Of a stretch of DNA of 64,000 nt, positions 1 through 8,950 are shown one piece after another (the stretch's first letter is position 1; every line of letters starts with the position of its first letter). The stretch comes from an uncultured Flavobacteriaceae bacterium (GTDB lineage Bacteria > Bacteroidota > Bacteroidia > Flavobacteriales > Flavobacteriaceae). The position numbers and the translations under genes are program-made. The stretch is taken from assembly GCA_947501625.1 (NCBI GenBank), contig CANMWN010000001.1, positions 62,001-126,000 on the forward strand, in the 5' to 3' direction. Below the pieces are notes generated by a model. That model had not been told where the DNA came from. It saw only the letters and a program-made list of their open reading frames with translations, and did no database searches.

Positions 1-690
1 AATGTTGAATATAGAAATTAAAATAAAATGTGGAATTAAGGAAAAAAAAATGAACAAGTATTTGTCTGCAACTTTCATATTATAATCAATATATTGCAAC
101 AACAATGACATTGGAATAGTAATGATACATATACTAGCTAAAAAAACCAATTTATTAGAAAATAGATGTAATTCAATATCATTATTGGCTGATGTATTCA
201 ACAAATGGACTTTATGTTTTTTATTAATTATAAAGGTTTTTACGGAATAATAAATAGCAAACATAAGATACAATAGCACTAACCAAATTGGATCATTTAT
301 GCCATCTTCATGATACATATTCAACTTATCATTATCATCCATTAGAATGGTTGGAATAAACAGCATGAGCATTAGTATCGGAAAAATAAAATGTGCATAC
401 CAATACTTTGTCTTAACATTTAACTGATTTTGAAACACATACACTAAAGGAAGAATAAAGAAAAATAATGGACTTGTAACAAATAATAGTTTAGGATAAT
501 GAGTCTCTAAATTTGAAAACCTAATAATTCTCTCAAATAAGATTAATATAATACAAAACAAAAACGCATTAACCCATAATGCATATTTAGGTTTATATCG
601 ACTACTATTAGAAACTAAAAACACAACTGCAATAATTGCGTTTATAATTCCACTAAATAGAATTAAAGAAGACCAATCAAAAGTTATCAT
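1..690 (-). CDS. Polytopic membrane protein, N-terminal part (cut by window edge)
   Basis: The minus-strand frame is open from an ATG at 688-690 to the first base of the window (230 codons, no stop), so the C-terminus lies outside. The visible part is a run of hydrophobic helices: roughly residues 8-26, 37-53, 68-85, 95-112, 130-150, 180-200 and 210-230. This arrangement resembles the membrane domain of flavobacterial 7TM AraC-type regulators or of 7TM sensor kinases. The output domain that would decide between them is not in the window. It lies 23 bp after the UbiA gene on the same strand and could share its transcript. Existence as a gene is fairly sure; the class is inference. Confidence 0.6.
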   Translation of the reverse strand, partial: MITFDWSSLILFSGIINAIIAVVFLVSNSSRYKPKYALWVNAFLFCIILILFERIIRFSNLETHYPKLLFVTSPLFFFILPLVYVFQNQLNVKTKYWYAHFIFPILMLMLFIPTILMDDNDKLNMYHEDGINDPIWLVLLYLMFAIYYSVKTFIINKKHKVHLLNTSANNDIELHLFSNKLVFLASICIITIPMSLLLQYIDYNMKVADKYLFIFFSLIPHFILISIFNI

Positions 691-713
691 AATTACTAAA
701 CTATAAAATAAAC

Positions 714-1622
714 CTACAAAATCCTACTAACAATCAATGAAGTATCAATAAAAATAAGGCTAAAAATACCTACAAGAATGAGTAATTTTAATAAACTGTG
801 TAGTATGATATAGCGTTTTGTTGTACTAGAATTCCAAAGCAGTAAAACAAAAACTGGAAGAAATAATAATGCCGCTAAAAAGTACACTTTCATCCATCCT
901 ATTTCAGGATATTGCCACAAGATGTAAATAGGAATCAAGATTAAAAGAGACAATCCTGAACTCAACCACTTAGTAAATGGCACACCGTACTTTATCGGAA
1001 TACTTTGATGGTTGGTTAAAATATCTCCATTCATATTTTCCAGTGTTTTCACCAATTCACGTATCAGCAATAAAAGAAAGAGGAAAATAGCGTGTATAAA
1101 AATAATTTCAGAGAAGTTTTTATAATACACGAAAATCGCAAAAAATGGTAGTATCGTAACTATTGCCGCAGACAACCAACCAATAATTGGATAATGTTTC
1201 AGTTTATGAGAATAAAACCATATCAAAAAAATATAGACCGCAAAGAATAATGCTGCTTTCCACGATACTAAGAACGCTAATAGAAAACCAATAAAATTCA
1301 GTAAAAAATAAATATTCAAACGCGTTTTTTGACTTACTAGATTATCAATTCTTGACTTTACTGGTCGGTTGATCAAATCTCGTTCCTTGTCATAAAAATT
1401 GTTGATAATATATCCAGAAGCCACCACACAAACAGTTGCCAAGACTATAAAAAATAGATTAGAATCTAAAATGACTTTTCGCAAAGATTTTTCGGGAGAA
1501 AAAATAAAGATGGACGCTAAATATTGCGCAATGACCAAAGTCATAATATTATAACCTCTCACTACCGAGAACAAACTAAGCAACTTATATAAAAACGAAG
1601 TGTTTTTTACATTCTTTTCCAT
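714..1622 (-). CDS. UbiA-family prenyltransferase
   Basis: Integral membrane prenyltransferase of 302 residues with about nine hydrophobic helices. The first Asp-rich, Mg-diphosphate-binding motif is clear at residues 74-82 (NNFYDKERD), followed by NRP. The second motif region, residues 189-200 (ending ENMNGD), keeps Asp200 but has Thr where an Asp would be expected at its start. It follows mevalonate kinase by 33 bp on the same strand, which fits an enzyme using a mevalonate-derived prenyl diphosphate. Relatives in flavobacteria are usually named geranylgeranylglycerol-phosphate geranylgeranyltransferase, but the true acceptor (glycerol phosphate, quinone precursor or another lipid) cannot be read from sequence. 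Confidence 0.8.
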   Translation of the reverse strand: MEKNVKNTSFLYKLLSLFSVVRGYNIMTLVIAQYLASIFIFSPEKSLRKVILDSNLFFIVLATVCVVASGYIINNFYDKERDLINRPVKSRIDNLVSQKTRLNIYFLLNFIGFLLAFLVSWKAALFFAVYIFLIWFYSHKLKHYPIIGWLSAAIVTILPFFAIFVYYKNFSEIIFIHAIFLFLLLLIRELVKTLENMNGDILTNHQSIPIKYGVPFTKWLSSGLSLLILIPIYILWQYPEIGWMKVYFLAALLFLPVFVLLLWNSSTTKRYIILHSLLKLLILVGIFSLIFIDTSLIVSRIL

Positions 1623-1655
1623 AGTAAAAGTTACTTGATATAAAAGTTTAAGAAT

Positions 1656-2582
1656 TTAGAATCGGTATACCAATTCCAATTTATACTTGTTTAGCATTTT
1701 TTTGGCTTTTTCATAATCTTCAGTAAATCCAAGAATATAGCCTCCGCCTCCTGAGCCACACAATTTTAAGTAATAAGCGTTGGTATCAATTCCTTGCTGC
1801 CACAGTTTATGAAACGCTTTAGGAATCATAGGCTTAAAATTAGACAACACCACTTTTGAAAGTGATTTTACATTGCCAAACAAAGATTTCATATTTCCAT
1901 GTAAGAAATCATCAATACATGCATCAGTATAACGAGCAAAATCTTGGTTTAACATCTTACGGAAACCTTCATTTTTCATCTTATCCATAAAGATATTGAT
2001 CATTGGAGCAGTTTCTCCAATAATTTCAGAATCTAATAAGAACACCGCACCTTTTCCTTCTTTTTGAGACGGAATTCCTGTTGGCTCCACATTGTCTTTA
2101 GAATTGATAAGAATTGGTAAACTTAAATAAGAATTTAAAGGATCTAAACCTGAACTTTTGCCATGAAAGAATGATTCCATCAAAGAAAAAATCTGTTTTA
2201 ACTTCAACAGTTTATCACGTGTTAAGTTTTCTAAAACTGTGATTTTATCATCGGCATATTTATCATATATAGATGCAACTAACGCACCTGAACTTCCAAC
2301 TCCATACCCTTGTGGTATACTAGAATCAAAATACATTCCTCTATCAATATCGCGTTTTAAAGCATCTAATTCAAAATGCACTAAATCAGTATCCAAATTA
2401 GATAAGTATGAATGATATTTTAGTAAGTTTTCGTTAGAATTTTTCGCTTCTTTCGTAAGTTCTTCAGTCACTTTCAAAGCACCTTTATAAGAATTATAAG
2501 GTATTGCTAATCCTTTAGAATCTTTGATGATTCCATACTCACCAAAGAGTAATATTTTTGCGTAAAATAGGGGTCCTTTCAT
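1656..2582 (-). CDS. Mevalonate kinase-type GHMP kinase
   Basis: GHMP-superfamily kinase of 308 residues, expected to phosphorylate mevalonate with ATP in the cytoplasm. The N-terminus (FYAKILLFGEYGII) is the GHMP substrate-binding motif I. The ATP-binding P-loop motif II is PQGYGVGSSGALVAS, near residues 90-104. The C-terminal glycine-rich motif III is KLCGSGGGGYILGF, near residues 273-286. It sits 3 bp downstream of the diphosphomevalonate decarboxylase gene in the same operon, consistent with the mevalonate pathway. Phosphomevalonate kinase is the main alternative within the same superfamily. The ATG start places motif I where the family needs it. Confidence 0.85.
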   Translation of the reverse strand: MKGPLFYAKILLFGEYGIIKDSKGLAIPYNSYKGALKVTEELTKEAKNSNENLLKYHSYLSNLDTDLVHFELDALKRDIDRGMYFDSSIPQGYGVGSSGALVASIYDKYADDKITVLENLTRDKLLKLKQIFSLMESFFHGKSSGLDPLNSYLSLPILINSKDNVEPTGIPSQKEGKGAVFLLDSEIIGETAPMINIFMDKMKNEGFRKMLNQDFARYTDACIDDFLHGNMKSLFGNVKSLSKVVLSNFKPMIPKAFHKLWQQGIDTNAYYLKLCGSGGGGYILGFTEDYEKAKKMLNKYKLELVYRF

Positions 2583-2585
2583 AGA

Positions 2586-3665
2586 TTAAACTTGTTTTGC
2601 TCCAAAACCAATTCTATCACAAATATAATGATTATTTTGACAATATTGAATTAATTCATTAACCACAAATGAGTTAACTTCTTCTTTTTCATTTTCTGGA
2701 TACAACAAATGCACATTTGCACCAGCATCTAAGGTGAAACATAAGTTTAAATTTGTTTCTTTTCTGAATTCCCAAATCTTATTAATAATTTTCAACGTAT
2801 TTGGTTTCATCAAAATAAAATAAGGATTAGAAGTCATCATCATTGCATGTAAAGTCAACGCTTCACTTTCAACCAAATTCGTAAATGCTTTTAAATCTCC
2901 GGATTTAAGTATTTCTTTTATTTTACTGATATTCTCTTCTGCTTGTTCAAAACGATTGCGCGCATAAGGATGACCAAACATTAATTTATGACCAACAGTA
3001 CTACTCACCTGTTTTTCTCCTTCATCAACCAATAAAATCGTATCATGGTAATTTTTAAAGTTTTCGTGAATATCATCAGAAAACTCTACTCCATATAAAT
3101 CCGAACTATCTTTTATTTCATCATGATTTCCCCAAACTACAACACTTCCTTTGATACTTCTACAAGCACTTCCTGAACCTAAACGAGCCAAGAAAGATGC
3201 TTTTTTATAAAAATACGCATCAGTCATTTTGTTATTCAGTGAACGTTCCAAACTCATCACACACAAAGCCAATGCACTCATTCCACTTGCTGAAGATGCT
3301 ATACCGCTACTATGTGGAAATGAATTGCGAGAATGAATTGTAAAGTCATAATCAGACAAAAAAGGGCAATAGTTTTCAATTCGTTCAAAAAAAGTGGCAA
3401 TTTTAGGTTTAAAATCATCTTTTTTCTCACCTTCAAAATAGACTTCAAAATCACCAGAATCACCTTTCTTTTTAGAAAACTCCAAAGTTGTTAATGTAAA
3501 GCAAGCATCTAATGTAAAACTGATAGATGTGTTTTCTGGAATTTGATGTTCTTTCTTTCCCCAATATTTAACTAAGGCAATATTACTTGGAGTTTTCCAG
3601 GTATATTTTCCAGAATCTATTGAAGAAGGATTAGAAATTGTAGCGATGAAATCTTTTTCGGTCAA
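2586..3665 (-). CDS. mvaD: Diphosphomevalonate decarboxylase
   Basis: Converts 5-diphosphomevalonate to isopentenyl diphosphate with ATP, the last step of the classical mevalonate pathway. The 359-residue protein shows the family signature SNIALVKYWGKK near residues 27-38. It also has the ATP-binding PHSSGIASSASGMSALAL stretch near 116-133 and GSGSACRSIKG near 163-173. Its length fits the bacterial family. The start codon is TTG at 3663-3665, only about 18 nt downstream of a good -7 box (3683-3690), so the leader is short. It is first gene of an operon with mevalonate kinase and the UbiA prenyltransferase. Confidence 0.92.
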   Translation of the reverse strand: MTEKDFIATISNPSSIDSGKYTWKTPSNIALVKYWGKKEHQIPENTSISFTLDACFTLTTLEFSKKKGDSGDFEVYFEGEKKDDFKPKIATFFERIENYCPFLSDYDFTIHSRNSFPHSSGIASSASGMSALALCVMSLERSLNNKMTDAYFYKKASFLARLGSGSACRSIKGSVVVWGNHDEIKDSSDLYGVEFSDDIHENFKNYHDTILLVDEGEKQVSSTVGHKLMFGHPYARNRFEQAEENISKIKEILKSGDLKAFTNLVESEALTLHAMMMTSNPYFILMKPNTLKIINKIWEFRKETNLNLCFTLDAGANVHLLYPENEKEEVNSFVVNELIQYCQNNHYICDRIGFGAKQV

Positions 3666-3682
3666 AGTATTATTATTTTAGG

Positions 3683-3690
3683 CAAATATA
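3683..3690 (-). promoter_or_regulatory. Bacteroidota -7 box before mvaD
   Basis: On the minus strand this reads TATATTTG, a full match to the TAnnTTTG -7 element of Bacteroidota housekeeping promoters. A TTG lies 13 bp further upstream (3704-3706), shorter than the usual 17-23 bp spacing, so the -33 part is unsure. It is placed to drive mvaD, mevalonate kinase and the UbiA gene with a leader of about 10 nt. Confidence 0.55.
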
Positions 3691-3721
3691 ACATTACTTT
3701 TGTCAAGATAAAAACGAGATT

Positions 3722-3955
3722 TTGAGTAGAAAAATAAAATTGATTTGGGATTTCAGAGGACCTGTTTCACTTGAAACAGCAAAACACCATTGCATTCATT
3801 TAAAAGAATATACGACGATTGAAAAATTGAATTATCATGAAGTTAATTTTATCCAAATTTCAGAAATGCATAGTATAGCCTTTATAACTGTTGATGAAAT
3901 AGATATGAAAACATTTAGAGATGCACTAAAACCTCATCGAGGAGAATTGGGTTAA
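3722..3955 (+). CDS. Conserved-looking small protein, 77 aa
   Basis: A short plus-strand gene between two minus-strand mevalonate-locus genes. It begins with a TTG codon; no ATG exists before residue 49 in this frame. The product is soluble, mixed alpha/beta, with His-rich segments (KHHCIHLKEY near residues 21-30) and no signal or membrane helix. I recognise it only as resembling small proteins of unknown function found in Bacteroidota. Its stop overlaps the stop of the convergent flavoprotein gene by 4 bp. Evidence that it is real is its non-random composition and tight fit between neighbours; no function can be assigned. Confidence 0.55.
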   Translation: MSRKIKLIWDFRGPVSLETAKHHCIHLKEYTTIEKLNYHEVNFIQISEMHSIAFITVDEIDMKTFRDALKPHRGELG

Positions 3956-5163
3956 TCTTCAGACATTGATAAACCTGCAATATATCCTCCAGTCCAAGCA
4001 TTTTGAAAATTAAATCCGCCAGTAACGGCATCAATATTTAAAACTTCGCCAGCAAAAAATAAGTTTTTATGGAGTTTACTTTCAAAGCGTTTGAAATTTA
4101 TTTCCTTAAGATTTACTCCTCCAGCAGTCACAAACTCATCTTTAAAAGTACTTTTACCATTGGCTTGAAAAACACCTTTTGTTAATTGCTTTGACAAACT
4201 ATCTAATTGTTTTTTTGATAAATCTACCCAACGATGATTCGTCTCTATCTCAGAATTAAGTACTAGTTGTTCCCATAATCTTTTTGGGATATCAGAAAAA
4301 GGAGATTTTAAAACAATTACTTTTTTATTCAATTCTTTTTGAAGGTTCTTTAACTGATCTAAAGTATTCTCAGTTGATTTTGAAATCCAGTTTACCTCTA
4401 CTTGAAATTGATAACCCAATTCAGCCAACACTCTTGCTCCAAATGCTGACATTTTTAATATTGCAGGACCACTCATTCCCCAATGTGTGATTAATAAAGG
4501 CCCAAAATCTTCCAATTTTGTTCCAGCAATTTTTACTGTAGCATTAGGAACTGAAATTCCTGGTAATTCTTGAATTCTTTTGTCATTGATATTGAAAGTA
4601 AACAATGAAGGTACAGGTGCGACAATTGAATGTCCTAAAGTTTCTGACAGGCTCCAAACTTTTGGGTTAGAACCAGCAGCTATTAATAATTTATCAGCAC
4701 TAAAATTAGTTTCGGTTGTTTTAACATCAAAGCCTTTTTCTAGGATATCTATTGATTGCACATTTTGATTAAACAAAATTTTTACTCCTGCTTGTTCAGC
4801 ACTATTTACCAAACAATCAATTATAGTTTGAGAAGAATTGGATTCAGGAAAAATACGATTATCATCTTCTATTTTTAAAGGCACACCGCGATTTTCAAAC
4901 CATTCCATGGTATCGCCTGTCATAAATGTATGAAATGGCCCCAACAATTCTTTTTTTCCTCTTGGATAAAACTCAACTAAATCTCTTGGAGTAAAACAAG
5001 CGTGTGTAACATTACATCTTCCACCTCCAGAAATTTTAACTTTTTGTAATACTTTTTTTCCTTTTTCAAGTATAATAACTTCATTTTCAGGATTCCTTTC
5101 TGCTGCTGTTATCGCTGCAAAAAAACCTGCTGCACCTCCTCCTACAATTATTATTCTACTCAT
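3952..5163 (-). CDS. HI0933/BaiN-type NAD(P)/FAD-dependent oxidoreductase
   Basis: Flavoprotein of 403 residues. The N-terminal dinucleotide-binding fold IIIVGGGAAGFFAA (residues 4-17) is followed by the family-specific KVKISGGGRCNVTH near 41-54. The C-terminal FAD contacts TAGGVNLKEI and FFAGEVLNIDAVTGGFNFQNA occur near 345-390. This is the HI0933-like family (aminoacetone oxidase/BaiN relatives), whose physiological substrate is generally unknown. The gene start overlaps the end of the GYDIA kinase gene by 4 bp, so they are co-translated after HMG-CoA reductase, but no direct role in isoprenoid synthesis is evident. Confidence 0.85.
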   Translation of the reverse strand: MSRIIIVGGGAAGFFAAITAAERNPENEVIILEKGKKVLQKVKISGGGRCNVTHACFTPRDLVEFYPRGKKELLGPFHTFMTGDTMEWFENRGVPLKIEDDNRIFPESNSSQTIIDCLVNSAEQAGVKILFNQNVQSIDILEKGFDVKTTETNFSADKLLIAAGSNPKVWSLSETLGHSIVAPVPSLFTFNINDKRIQELPGISVPNATVKIAGTKLEDFGPLLITHWGMSGPAILKMSAFGARVLAELGYQFQVEVNWISKSTENTLDQLKNLQKELNKKVIVLKSPFSDIPKRLWEQLVLNSEIETNHRWVDLSKKQLDSLSKQLTKGVFQANGKSTFKDEFVTAGGVNLKEINFKRFESKLHKNLFFAGEVLNIDAVTGGFNFQNAWTGGYIAGLSMSED

Positions 5164-6086
5164 AAAATCATATTATTATAAGGAATCACCGTTTGAAAAC
5201 CTTTTTCTTTAAAATATTGAGGTGTTTCTTCATTTCCAGTGGCTAAAATAAAATCTCCTCCCCAAGCACCTAAACTTTTTGTTTGTCCAAAATAGTCTTT
5301 AAATACAATTTCTTGAATTGGTTTATTTCCGATGATTTTAGAAATTAATTGTTCATGTTCTTTCAATAATTTTTCAAAATCAACTATTGAATTGCATTTT
5401 AAAATTTCATTAGTAATCTCAGAAACTCTTTTAATTATAGAACTCTTTTCGATTTTACTCTCGTTATATTTTTTAATTCCAGTTTTACTATTCTGTTTTA
5501 CATTCAAATGAACAAAATACAACTGGTCAGAAAAACTTGGGTTAAAATTTACTTTTTCTACTATCGGATGTTTATTTTCTAACTGATATCTAATTGGCGT
5601 ACTATTTTGAGCACAAGCAATATCGTAACCACTTCCTCCAAAAGAATTATTTAATAATTCGAATGCATCAACACTTGCCCATGAAGCAATATTATTTATC
5701 AACGTTGAAGAAGTTCCAAGTCCCCAATTTCGAGGAAAAGTCAAATTTGTTTTTACATGAAAACCTGAATCTTGATTCAAAAACTCAGTATTCATTTTTT
5801 TTGCTTCAAGCAATATTTTTTGGAGGGTTATTGCTAATGATTCTTTTGAATTATCATTTTCGGCATTAAAAGTTTCTGCAATAATTCTTAAATCAGGTAA
5901 TCTGAATTCGGCATCAAACCAACAATTTCCATTATCATCATAACTTTGCCAAAGCAAACTTGACTCATCAATTTTACTGATGACTAAGTCCTGACCAAAC
6001 TTTGTAGGAATTGCTAAAGATTTCGCTCCATCTAAAACAAGGTATTCTCCAGTTAACAAAAGTTTACCGTTACTATAAAACTTCAT
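5160..6086 (-). CDS. GYDIA-family GHMP kinase, candidate phosphomevalonate kinase
   Basis: Diverged GHMP kinase of 308 residues. Motif I is visible at the N-terminus (GKLLLTGEYLVLDGAKSLAIP, residues 7-27), the glycine/serine P-loop as PRNWGLGTSST (118-128), and the naming motif GGSGYDIACA at 150-159. A C-terminal LGAWGGDF replaces the usual glycine-rich motif III. It starts on the base after the HMG-CoA reductase stop and overlaps the next gene by 4 bp. The window also encodes HMG-CoA reductase, mevalonate kinase and the decarboxylase, but no recognisable phosphomevalonate kinase. This protein is therefore the best local candidate for that step; this is inference from context, not from a diagnostic residue. 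Confidence 0.82.
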   Translation of the reverse strand: MKFYSNGKLLLTGEYLVLDGAKSLAIPTKFGQDLVISKIDESSLLWQSYDDNGNCWFDAEFRLPDLRIIAETFNAENDNSKESLAITLQKILLEAKKMNTEFLNQDSGFHVKTNLTFPRNWGLGTSSTLINNIASWASVDAFELLNNSFGGSGYDIACAQNSTPIRYQLENKHPIVEKVNFNPSFSDQLYFVHLNVKQNSKTGIKKYNESKIEKSSIIKRVSEITNEILKCNSIVDFEKLLKEHEQLISKIIGNKPIQEIVFKDYFGQTKSLGAWGGDFILATGNEETPQYFKEKGFQTVIPYNNMIL

Positions 6087-7358
6087 CTACTTAGATAGTT
6101 TATTGTATTCATCAACCACAGCACTATGAGAAACTTGTTTGTCAGAAAAATAATTAATTAAATATGCTCTTTCATCTTCCGTTGCTCCAAGTTGCTTAAT
6201 AATATTACTCAAATGCATTTTCATATGTCCTTGTTGAATCCCAGTAGTAGTCAATGCTCGAAGAGCAGCAAAATTTTGAGCCAATCCTGCCACAGCAATG
6301 ATTTCCATCAATTCTCTAGCAGAAGGATTTTGCAACATTTGCAATGATAATTTTGATAAAGGATGTAAAGAGGTTAGTCCACCAACTGTACCTAAAGCAA
6401 GTGGTATTTCTATCCAAAATTTAAAAATTCCATTTTTTACTTCACAATTAGTCAAACTCTTATATTTTCCACTTCTTGATGCATAGGCGTGAGCACCAGC
6501 TTCAATGGCTCTAAAATCATTGCCCGTGGCAATCACAACTGCATCGATTCCGTTCATAATTCCTTTATTGTGAGTTACTGCTCTATGCGCCTCTACATTA
6601 GCAATATTTACTGCTTGTTCAAATTTTGTTGCAAATAATTGAGGGTCATTTTCACCTAAATCAGAAACATCACAACTAACTTCAGCTCTTACCAAACATT
6701 CAGGAACATAGTTTGATAGAATACTCATTACAATTTGAATCTCATCATTTTTAAATTCAGAAGCAATTGTTTCTAAACATGAATTGATAAAATTTGCTCC
6801 CATTGAATCCTTTGTTTCGAAAGTCACATGTAATTGATAGTAATTTTCCAATTCCGATGTTTTATCTCTTAACTCAATATCAAGAATTCCACCTCCACGC
6901 TTTCGCATGTTTTTGGTAATAGTTTCAGTTGATTTATATAAATCAATTTTAATATCTTTAAAGTGTTTTTTTAATTTCTGAAAATCTCCAGCATACATAA
7001 AATGCACTTGTCCAATTTTGGTAGTAGAAATTACTTCGGCTTTAAATCCACCTCTTGCACTCCAAAATTTGGCAACTAAAGAGGCCGCTGCAACTACAGA
7101 ACTCTCTTCCACAACCATAGGAATTACATAATCTCTGCCATTTATTTTAAAGTTTGGTGCAACACCATAGGGCAAATAGTAATTTGAAATCGTGTTTTCA
7201 ATAAATTCATCATGCAATTCTTGTAATTCTTGATCTCTATTCCAATAGGTTTTTAAAATTCTTTTTGCACTTTCATTATTATCAAAAAAATTCTCTACAA
7301 GCCAATCTATTTTTGCTTCTTTAGAAAATTTAGAAAATCCGGTAACTGTTTTTGACAT
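6087..7358 (-). CDS. mvaA: Hydroxymethylglutaryl-CoA reductase (class II-like)
   Basis: Interconverts HMG-CoA and mevalonate using NAD(P)H. The 423-residue size and motifs match bacterial class II enzymes. The catalytic Glu lies in VEESSVVAAASL (near residue 83), Lys in VTHNKGIMNGIDAVV, Asp in ATGNDFRAIEAGAHAYA, and the C-terminal catalytic His in GHMKMHLSNI. The family is often labelled degradative after Pseudomonas mevalonii. Here it heads a gene string leading to mevalonate-consuming kinases, so a biosynthetic role is more likely. A TATCTTTG promoter element precedes it by about 26 bp. Confidence 0.92.
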   Translation of the reverse strand: MSKTVTGFSKFSKEAKIDWLVENFFDNNESAKRILKTYWNRDQELQELHDEFIENTISNYYLPYGVAPNFKINGRDYVIPMVVEESSVVAAASLVAKFWSARGGFKAEVISTTKIGQVHFMYAGDFQKLKKHFKDIKIDLYKSTETITKNMRKRGGGILDIELRDKTSELENYYQLHVTFETKDSMGANFINSCLETIASEFKNDEIQIVMSILSNYVPECLVRAEVSCDVSDLGENDPQLFATKFEQAVNIANVEAHRAVTHNKGIMNGIDAVVIATGNDFRAIEAGAHAYASRSGKYKSLTNCEVKNGIFKFWIEIPLALGTVGGLTSLHPLSKLSLQMLQNPSARELMEIIAVAGLAQNFAALRALTTTGIQQGHMKMHLSNIIKQLGATEDERAYLINYFSDKQVSHSAVVDEYNKLSK

Positions 7359-7383
7359 GAATAAATCAATAAAAAATATATAA

Positions 7384-7391
7384 CAAAGATA
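7384..7391 (-). promoter_or_regulatory. Bacteroidota -7 box before HMG-CoA reductase
   Basis: Minus-strand TATCTTTG, a full TAnnTTTG match, 25 bp upstream of the HMG-CoA reductase ATG. The predicted leader is about 20 nt. No TTG sits exactly 19 bp upstream, so only the -7 element is supported. The rest of the 202-bp divergent gap to the POT transporter (7359-7560) is very A+T-rich, with no other clear signal. Confidence 0.5.
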
Positions 7392-7560
7392 CTCTAATTC
7401 ATTTTAAAATAAGAGTAGTTTTTAATTTCAATAAATCTTAAAATTTGATTGATTTTATTTCGATATCAAAAAATTAACTTATTTTTATCGGCAACAAAAT
7501 AAAAAACTGCATTTTTTGAAAAAGAAAAACTTAATCTTTAATTAAAAAATTACAATAATT

Positions 7561-8946
7561 ATGTCAAGCACAGCATTAAAAAAACAAAAAGAACTATTTG
7601 GACATCCAGTAGGTCTATATGTATTATTTTTCACTGAAATGTGGGAACGTTTTTCATACTATGGAATGCGAGCAATTTTAGTTTTATATCTAGTTCAAGC
7701 TACCACTGACAAAAATGCTGGTTTAGGCTGGACTAATGGTGAAGCCCTTGCTCTTTATGGTTGGTACACCATGTTAGTATATGTCGCTTCTATTCCTGGT
7801 GGATGGCTTGCAGATAAGTTTTTGGGACAAAAGAAAGCTGTTCTTTACGGTGGTATATTGCTAGTTCTAGGTCACAGTGTCTTAGCGATTGAACAAATGT
7901 GGGCTTTTTACTCAGGGCTCGGATTAATTATTTTAGGAGTTGGTCTTTTAAAACCAAACATTTCAACAATGGTAGGAGGACTATATCAACAAGGTGATAT
8001 AAGACGTGATAAAGGATTTACTATATTTTACATAGGTATTAATATTGGAGCTTTTCTTTCAAGTTTAATTGTTGGATATGTTGGTGAGGTTCACGGTTGG
8101 CATTATGGTTTTGGTTTAGCCGGAATTGGAATGGCTTTAGGGCTTATTCAATATCTAGTTGGTCAGAAACACTTAAAATATGTTGGTAACTTTCTTGGCG
8201 CTTCTGAAAACAAAGAAGAAAAAGAAGCTATGAAAAAACCACTAACTAAAATTGAAAAAGACAGAGTAATTGTATTATTCATTTCTTTCCTATTAGTAAT
8301 TGTTTTCTGGGGAGCTTTTGAACAAGCTGGAGGATTAATGAATATCTATGCTAAAGAGAAAACTAACAGAATGTTAATGGGAATGGAAATTCCAGCATCT
8401 TGGTTCCAATCATTGAATGCTATGTTTATTATTTTCTTAGGAACAACTGTTGCTGGATATTGGGCTAAAAGAAAGTTAAAAGGTAAAGTGTCAACTTCAT
8501 TATTTAAAATGATACTTGGTCTAATAATTATGGGTACTGGTTTCTTTTTTATGACTGCTGCTGCTGGACAATATGAAGCAGATGGTTCTTCTGCAATGTA
8601 TTGGTTAGTTTTAGCATACTTATTCCACACAGTTGGTGAATTGTGTATTTCTCCAGTTGCTTTATCATATATTACCAAATTAGCTCCATTAAAATATGCC
8701 TCTTTAATGATGGGTATTTATTTTGCTATGACAGGTTTTGGAAATAAACTAGCAGGTCTTTTAGGAGAAGCTTCGGAGAGTCTAGGCGAATACACTATTT
8801 TTACCGGTATTGCTATTTTCTGTGTTGTTTTTGGTGGATTAGTTATGCTATTCAGAAAAAAATTAGAAGCTTTGACGCATGGTGCTGAAGATAATGAAAG
8901 AACAATGAATGAAGAAGCAGAAGGTTTCGAATTGGCTGACCAATAA
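7561..8946 (+). CDS. POT/PTR2-family peptide transporter
   Basis: Proton-coupled oligopeptide importer of the inner membrane, 461 residues with about 12-14 helices. Diagnostic features are the helix-1 proton-coupling motif EMWERFSYYGMRAILVLYL near residues 27-45, the loop PGGWLADKFLGQKKAVLYGG near 80-99, and FTIFYIGINIGAF near 160-172. The late FAMTGFGNKLAGLLG segment is also typical of bacterial di/tripeptide permeases. Exact substrate (di- versus tripeptides) cannot be told. It is monocistronic, facing the comEC operon with only 4 bp between stop codons and no obvious terminator hairpin there. Confidence 0.92.
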   Translation: MSSTALKKQKELFGHPVGLYVLFFTEMWERFSYYGMRAILVLYLVQATTDKNAGLGWTNGEALALYGWYTMLVYVASIPGGWLADKFLGQKKAVLYGGILLVLGHSVLAIEQMWAFYSGLGLIILGVGLLKPNISTMVGGLYQQGDIRRDKGFTIFYIGINIGAFLSSLIVGYVGEVHGWHYGFGLAGIGMALGLIQYLVGQKHLKYVGNFLGASENKEEKEAMKKPLTKIEKDRVIVLFISFLLVIVFWGAFEQAGGLMNIYAKEKTNRMLMGMEIPASWFQSLNAMFIIFLGTTVAGYWAKRKLKGKVSTSLFKMILGLIIMGTGFFFMTAAAGQYEADGSSAMYWLVLAYLFHTVGELCISPVALSYITKLAPLKYASLMMGIYFAMTGFGNKLAGLLGEASESLGEYTIFTGIAIFCVVFGGLVMLFRKKLEALTHGAEDNERTMNEEAEGFELADQ

Positions 8947-8950
8947 TAAA

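Noticed and set aside
4284-4490. 68-codon plus-strand frame within the flavoprotein gene
   Set aside because: It lies fully antisense to a well-supported gene and its translation looks like a shadow, with no signal or domain.
5594-5869. 91-codon plus-strand frame within the GYDIA kinase gene
   Set aside because: Antisense to conserved kinase motifs; hydrophobic runs come from the opposite-strand codons.
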